Below are positions 60,998 to 64,000 of a stretch of 64,000 bases of DNA, piece after piece. The notes under the pieces are model-generated. The model searched no databases. It was given only the letters and a program-made list of their open reading frames with translations, and was not told the origin of the DNA. Position 1 is the stretch's first letter, and each line of letters begins with the position of its first letter. The position numbers and the translations under genes were made by a program. The DNA is from Terriglobus roseus DSM 18391 (GTDB lineage: Bacteria > Acidobacteriota > Terriglobia > Terriglobales > Acidobacteriaceae), in the NCBI RefSeq assembly GCF_000265425.1, contig NC_018014.1:5163859-5227858 (forward strand), in the 5' to 3' direction.

Positions 60998-61038
60998 AAG
61001 CAAAGGGGCACAGCATAAGCCGTGCCCCTTTGCTTTGT
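60998..61038 (+). terminator. Rho-independent terminator of the arabinofuranosidase gene
   Basis: AAGCAAAGGGGCAC / GTGCCCCTTTGCTT, 14-bp stem with a 10-base loop; ends TTTGTG. Confidence 0.85.
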
Positions 61039-61080
61039 GACTGACTCAGCTACCTGGTTAGCCCGCCAAGAGCACTCACC

Positions 61081-63594
61081 CTACTGCACGTTGATGGTGT
61101 AGGCGGTTGTCGTTTGTGCCGCGCCGGAGGTAGCTGTGACGTTGAAGGTATAGCTCTTCGCTGTGCTGGTCGACGTCCCGCTACCACTGCCTGTGCCAGT
61201 GCTACCACCACCGTCACTGCCACTGCACCCCGCTGCACCGATCACCGCGACCGACACCGCAAGCGCAAGCAACGTGTTGCTGATGACACGACGGCGGCGC
61301 GATGCACCCGCGACACAGACCAGGCAGACACCAGCCAGCATCAGGCCGCCGCCACTGCCTCGCAGATCATTCAGCAAGCTCACCGTAGTGGCGACTGAAA
61401 CGGTCATCGTCGTGTTGCCCGGTGCGGTGCCGGTGACTGTAACGGTAGCCGGCGCAAAAGCACACGTGACACCGGTCGGCAAGCTGCCGCACGCGAAGGC
61501 CACCGTACCGTTAAAACCGTTCTGCGAAGCGACGACAATAGCCGAGGTCGTCGAACCCCCGCGAGTCGCACTCAGCGTCGTGCTGCCGCTGGAGGTGCTC
61601 ACGGCAAACGGGTTGAGCGTCGTCGCAGTGATGGTCACGGAACCGGCTGCGGTATTCGCGTCACCCGCATAGCTGGCCGTAACAGTCTGTGTTCCCACAG
61701 TCGTGAACGTGTACGAAATGGACGCATTCCCGCTCGCATCCAGCGTCCCAGTGCCGAGCGTCGTCGTGCCAGCGGTGAAGGTCACAGCGCCGGTTGGCAC
61801 AATCGTAGGCGTAGTCACCTTCACACTCAACGTAATCGGTTGCGTCACCGGTGCCGACGTGGGCGAGGCACTTCCCGTGATGGTAGGCGTCTGCTGGCCG
61901 ATGGTCACAACCACCGCTGGCGAGGTGCTGGCGGCGAAGGGTGCTACGCCTGCGTAAGCCGCTGTGATGCTGTGCGTGCCTGCTGCAGGCTTGGAAGAGG
62001 ACACCGCGATGGAGCCGTTCGATCCAAACAAGAACAGCGGCTTACCGTCGAGCGGCGCGGTCTGGAAGCAAAAGTCGGCCAGACCGTCTGCGTTAAAGTC
62101 TGCCGTTAGCAGTTGGCCGACGATTCCGCCATTCCAATTGGTCACGCCGTAGACAAACCCAAGCAGATTGCGCGCGGTTGCAAAGCTTTGACTTGTGAAG
62201 TTGAAGTTTCCGTTTCCCAGATAAACGTAACCTTGCGAATCCAACAGGTCCAGCTTTCCATCGAAATCGAAATCCGTCGCAACGAGCGAAGGGTACGCCC
62301 CGGTGAGCCTGGGATTGCCTGCGTTGGATACGGCTAGAACCGACGCAAATACATGCGGGGAACCAAAGGTTCCATCACCGTTCCCTGGATAAACAGACAC
62401 GTTTCCATTCGGTGTTGGCGGCTGGCCGGAGATCGCCAAATCAGTCTTACCACGGCCCGCGAAGTCCCCCGTCACAATGGAAGGTCCGCAGATTGTGCTG
62501 CTGTTCGGACCACCAACGGTGGTGCTGCTGGCGACGTCGCAGGGCGTGCAGCCGACTCCTAAGCCAGAACAAGTCGCATCAAGCCTTGAGGCGACACTCA
62601 GTAAGCCGGTCCCGTCATTCACCAGGACGCCGATATGTGCGGCAGGCTGAATGTTCTGGCTTGCCGGCGTGTTCGTCACATAGCCATACGCTGCTATCAC
62701 GTCGAGCTTTTGATCTCCCGTCACATCCGCTAGGGCAAACGAACGAACGGTTCCCGTCAATTGGGTGATGCCGGAAGAGGTTGTGCTGTCCTCGAGTGCG
62801 GCGCTACCCAGATACGTAAAATTTCCGCTGCCCTGGTTCCTGTAAACAGAGACAACCTCCGAAAGAACCCCCTGCGCCGAGTTATCCGATAACTCTCCGA
62901 TGATGACATCCTTCAAACCATCGCCATCCAGATCTGCGTATCCAAGCGCTGAAAGTGCATTGCTGTAGAGTGTGCCGTTGTTATCAATCTGATACGAACC
63001 GATCGACTGTGCAGCGATCCCCGGAAAGCTAACCGGCGCCGCAAAAGTGCCGGAGCCATTCCCATACAGAACCGTCAGGGTCGTCCCGCCTGGTAGAGCG
63101 ATGTCGACGTTGCCGTCTCCATTGACGTCGAGTAGTGCCGGTTCATAAAACGCCGTCGAAGCCGTGTACGTCTGTGCGGGCAGTGAGCCGTAATGTCCCG
63201 CGCCATCTCCGAGGAAAACCTGAAACGCCCCTCCGCAGTATGAGAGGAGGTCCATCTTCCCGTCAGCATTCAGATCAGCGGTAACCAGCAGGCACGCCGC
63301 GCGGCTGTCCACACTGCCCATCATCAGCGCGCCTGGTGCAAGTGTGGGCGCAACCCAATTCGCTGACGAAAGAGTCGCGGTGCTGATGGCTTGTTGTCCG
63401 TCTAGAAAGGTGACTGTCCCTTGCGGTTTCATCGCCGAAGAGGCCGCGCCTCGAACCGTTGCCGTCATCGAGACCGAAGTCCCGGCTGTACCGGATGCCG
63501 GTGTGGCAGTCAGTGCTGTTGTAGTGCCTTGCGCACTCGCTGAAACAGCCGACGCAGCGAGCAGGCAAAGAGAGAACAGCCGATTCGTTACCAT
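61081..63594 (-). CDS. Secreted FG-GAP/VCBS repeat protein with Ig-like and C-terminal anchor module
   Basis: 837 residues from ATG 63594, behind CGGAG. Signal peptide TNRLFSLCLLAASAVSASAQ; an Ig-like strand region (residues 25-80), then FG-GAP/VCBS repeats with D-x-(N/D)-x-DG calcium loops (TADLNADGKMDLL, LLDVNGDGNVDIAL, YADLDGDGLKDVI, ATDFDFDGKLDLL, TADFNADGLADFC), another Ig-like part (about 580-680), and a C-terminal module of two helices around RRRR, a GC at 789-790 and a Gly/Ser/Thr linker before YTFNVTATSG. The module is shared with the S53 peptidase. Function unknown; likely surface-displayed adhesin or propeller. Longer starts to 63726 lack a signal peptide. Confidence 0.85.
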   Translation of the reverse strand: MVTNRLFSLCLLAASAVSASAQGTTTALTATPASGTAGTSVSMTATVRGAASSAMKPQGTVTFLDGQQAISTATLSSANWVAPTLAPGALMMGSVDSRAACLLVTADLNADGKMDLLSYCGGAFQVFLGDGAGHYGSLPAQTYTASTAFYEPALLDVNGDGNVDIALPGGTTLTVLYGNGSGTFAAPVSFPGIAAQSIGSYQIDNNGTLYSNALSALGYADLDGDGLKDVIIGELSDNSAQGVLSEVVSVYRNQGSGNFTYLGSAALEDSTTSSGITQLTGTVRSFALADVTGDQKLDVIAAYGYVTNTPASQNIQPAAHIGVLVNDGTGLLSVASRLDATCSGLGVGCTPCDVASSTTVGGPNSSTICGPSIVTGDFAGRGKTDLAISGQPPTPNGNVSVYPGNGDGTFGSPHVFASVLAVSNAGNPRLTGAYPSLVATDFDFDGKLDLLDSQGYVYLGNGNFNFTSQSFATARNLLGFVYGVTNWNGGIVGQLLTADFNADGLADFCFQTAPLDGKPLFLFGSNGSIAVSSSKPAAGTHSITAAYAGVAPFAASTSPAVVVTIGQQTPTITGSASPTSAPVTQPITLSVKVTTPTIVPTGAVTFTAGTTTLGTGTLDASGNASISYTFTTVGTQTVTASYAGDANTAAGSVTITATTLNPFAVSTSSGSTTLSATRGGSTTSAIVVASQNGFNGTVAFACGSLPTGVTCAFAPATVTVTGTAPGNTTMTVSVATTVSLLNDLRGSGGGLMLAGVCLVCVAGASRRRRVISNTLLALAVSVAVIGAAGCSGSDGGGSTGTGSGSGTSTSTAKSYTFNVTATSGAAQTTTAYTINVQ

Positions 63595-64000
63595 GGAATG
63601 ACTCCGGGACCAAAGGTTGTTAGGACCAGAGAAGTATCCCGTCCCACTACCGGGGGCACAAGTGAAAACGACCTGCTGCAGTCCCAAAGTGGCACTCCAA
63701 ATACACTTCGAAGTCGTCGCTGGCAAGCGAAATCACACGAAGGTGGAATAGCGTATTCCTCGTTGTCCAAGCAGTGCACCACGTCTCGTGCAAGTGATTT
63801 TCTTGCAAAAATATTTGCGTTATGGCCCTTCCAGACGGCCCTCACCATCGTGCTACCATCAGGTTCGTTCTACCAAGTTCGTCGCCAACGGCGCTTCGTT
63901 TCCGACCACTGTTCCACATCCCGATCGGTCCTGTTACGGCATCGCCGACGGTCATCAAACGACTCCGAAGAACTCCCTGTCCGGTCCTGCTGTCTGGAAC
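63595..64000. other. Right-edge stretch without a recognised gene
   Basis: Upstream of the FG-GAP gene; should hold its promoter. No gene with a good ribosome site, tRNA shape or repeat of the classes above is seen before the window ends. Confidence 0.35.

Noticed and set aside
1..64000. tRNA, rRNA, riboswitch or insertion sequence
   Set aside because: No cloverleaf, T-box, known riboswitch core or transposase was seen while reading the intergenic parts; a covariance-model scan would be the decisive test.

Overview
The window is 64 kb of GC-rich bacterial chromosome, densely coding on both strands, with no rRNA, tRNA, CRISPR array, insertion sequence or prophage that I can recognise. The gene set points to a soil-type acidobacterium of the Terriglobus/Edaphobacter/Granulicella kind: large secreted S53 peptidase and FG-GAP proteins with Ig-like repeats, dispersed GGGTGCCCC palindromes, a GH51 arabinofuranosidase and a ParABS locus. 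The taxonomic placement is inference from gene style, not from a marker comparison.

Layout. 0-6.4 kb (minus strand): reductive pyrimidine catabolism (carbamoylase, PreT, PreA, dihydropyrimidinase cut by the left edge), preceded by DUF72 and DUF1810 genes. 6.4-9.9 kb: beta-propeller protein, a 35-residue membrane peptide with a strong ribosome site, azoreductase, two paralogous Cys-rich small proteins, a cupin. 9.9-20.6 kb: thrS, a lower-GC NucS-like nuclease fused to an EVE-like domain, two paralogous DUF2062 membrane proteins flanking a hydrolase/SDR pair and an outer-membrane barrel, a YeiH-type exporter whose N-terminus is frameshifted, msrA and a 5'-3' exonuclease. 20.6-30.5 kb: an envelope or exopolysaccharide locus (Wzi-like porin, Wzz, two GT2, two GT4, a Wzy-like polymerase, a multi-TM protein), running into folC and plsC. 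32.8-33.05 kb: a 52-bp tandem repeat and palindromes. 33.1-36.4 kb: a glutamine amidotransferase-fold hydrolase, rsmG, three parS sites, parA, parB. 36.5-45.4 kb: ICMT-like methyltransferase, HU, DUF2461, a stomatin-like protein, an SGNH hydrolase bracketed by 59-bp direct repeats, an oxidoreductase, an SRPBCC protein, a Tat-exported PLP-fold protein and an LCM-type methyltransferase. 45.4-51.2 kb: sedolisin-like peptidase, accD, dnaN. 52-57.5 kb: a secreted protein, a TfoX-like protein, a Gfo/Idh/MocA oxidoreductase, M28 peptidase, and a degenerate carrier-thioesterase protein preceded by a 49-codon leader-like peptide gene. 57.7-58.7 kb: yidD, rnpA, rpmH. 59-63.6 kb: GH51 enzyme and a large FG-GAP secreted protein.

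How the genes fit together. Genes that often sit round oriC (rsmG-parAB, dnaN, rpmH-rnpA-yidD) are all here but spread over 25 kb, so the origin may be near; dnaA and a clear DnaA-box cluster were not seen. Coupling by 4-bp start/stop overlaps is common (DUF1810-DUF72, wzz-GT2-GT2, folC-plsC), and three convergent pairs overlap at their stop codons. The most promising material for new biology is the peptide/thioesterase pair at 56.3-57.5 kb, the nuclease/EVE fusion at 12-13 kb, the paired Cys-rich genes at 8.5-9.1 kb, the 35-residue membrane peptide at 7.6 kb and the shared C-terminal module of the two giant secreted proteins.
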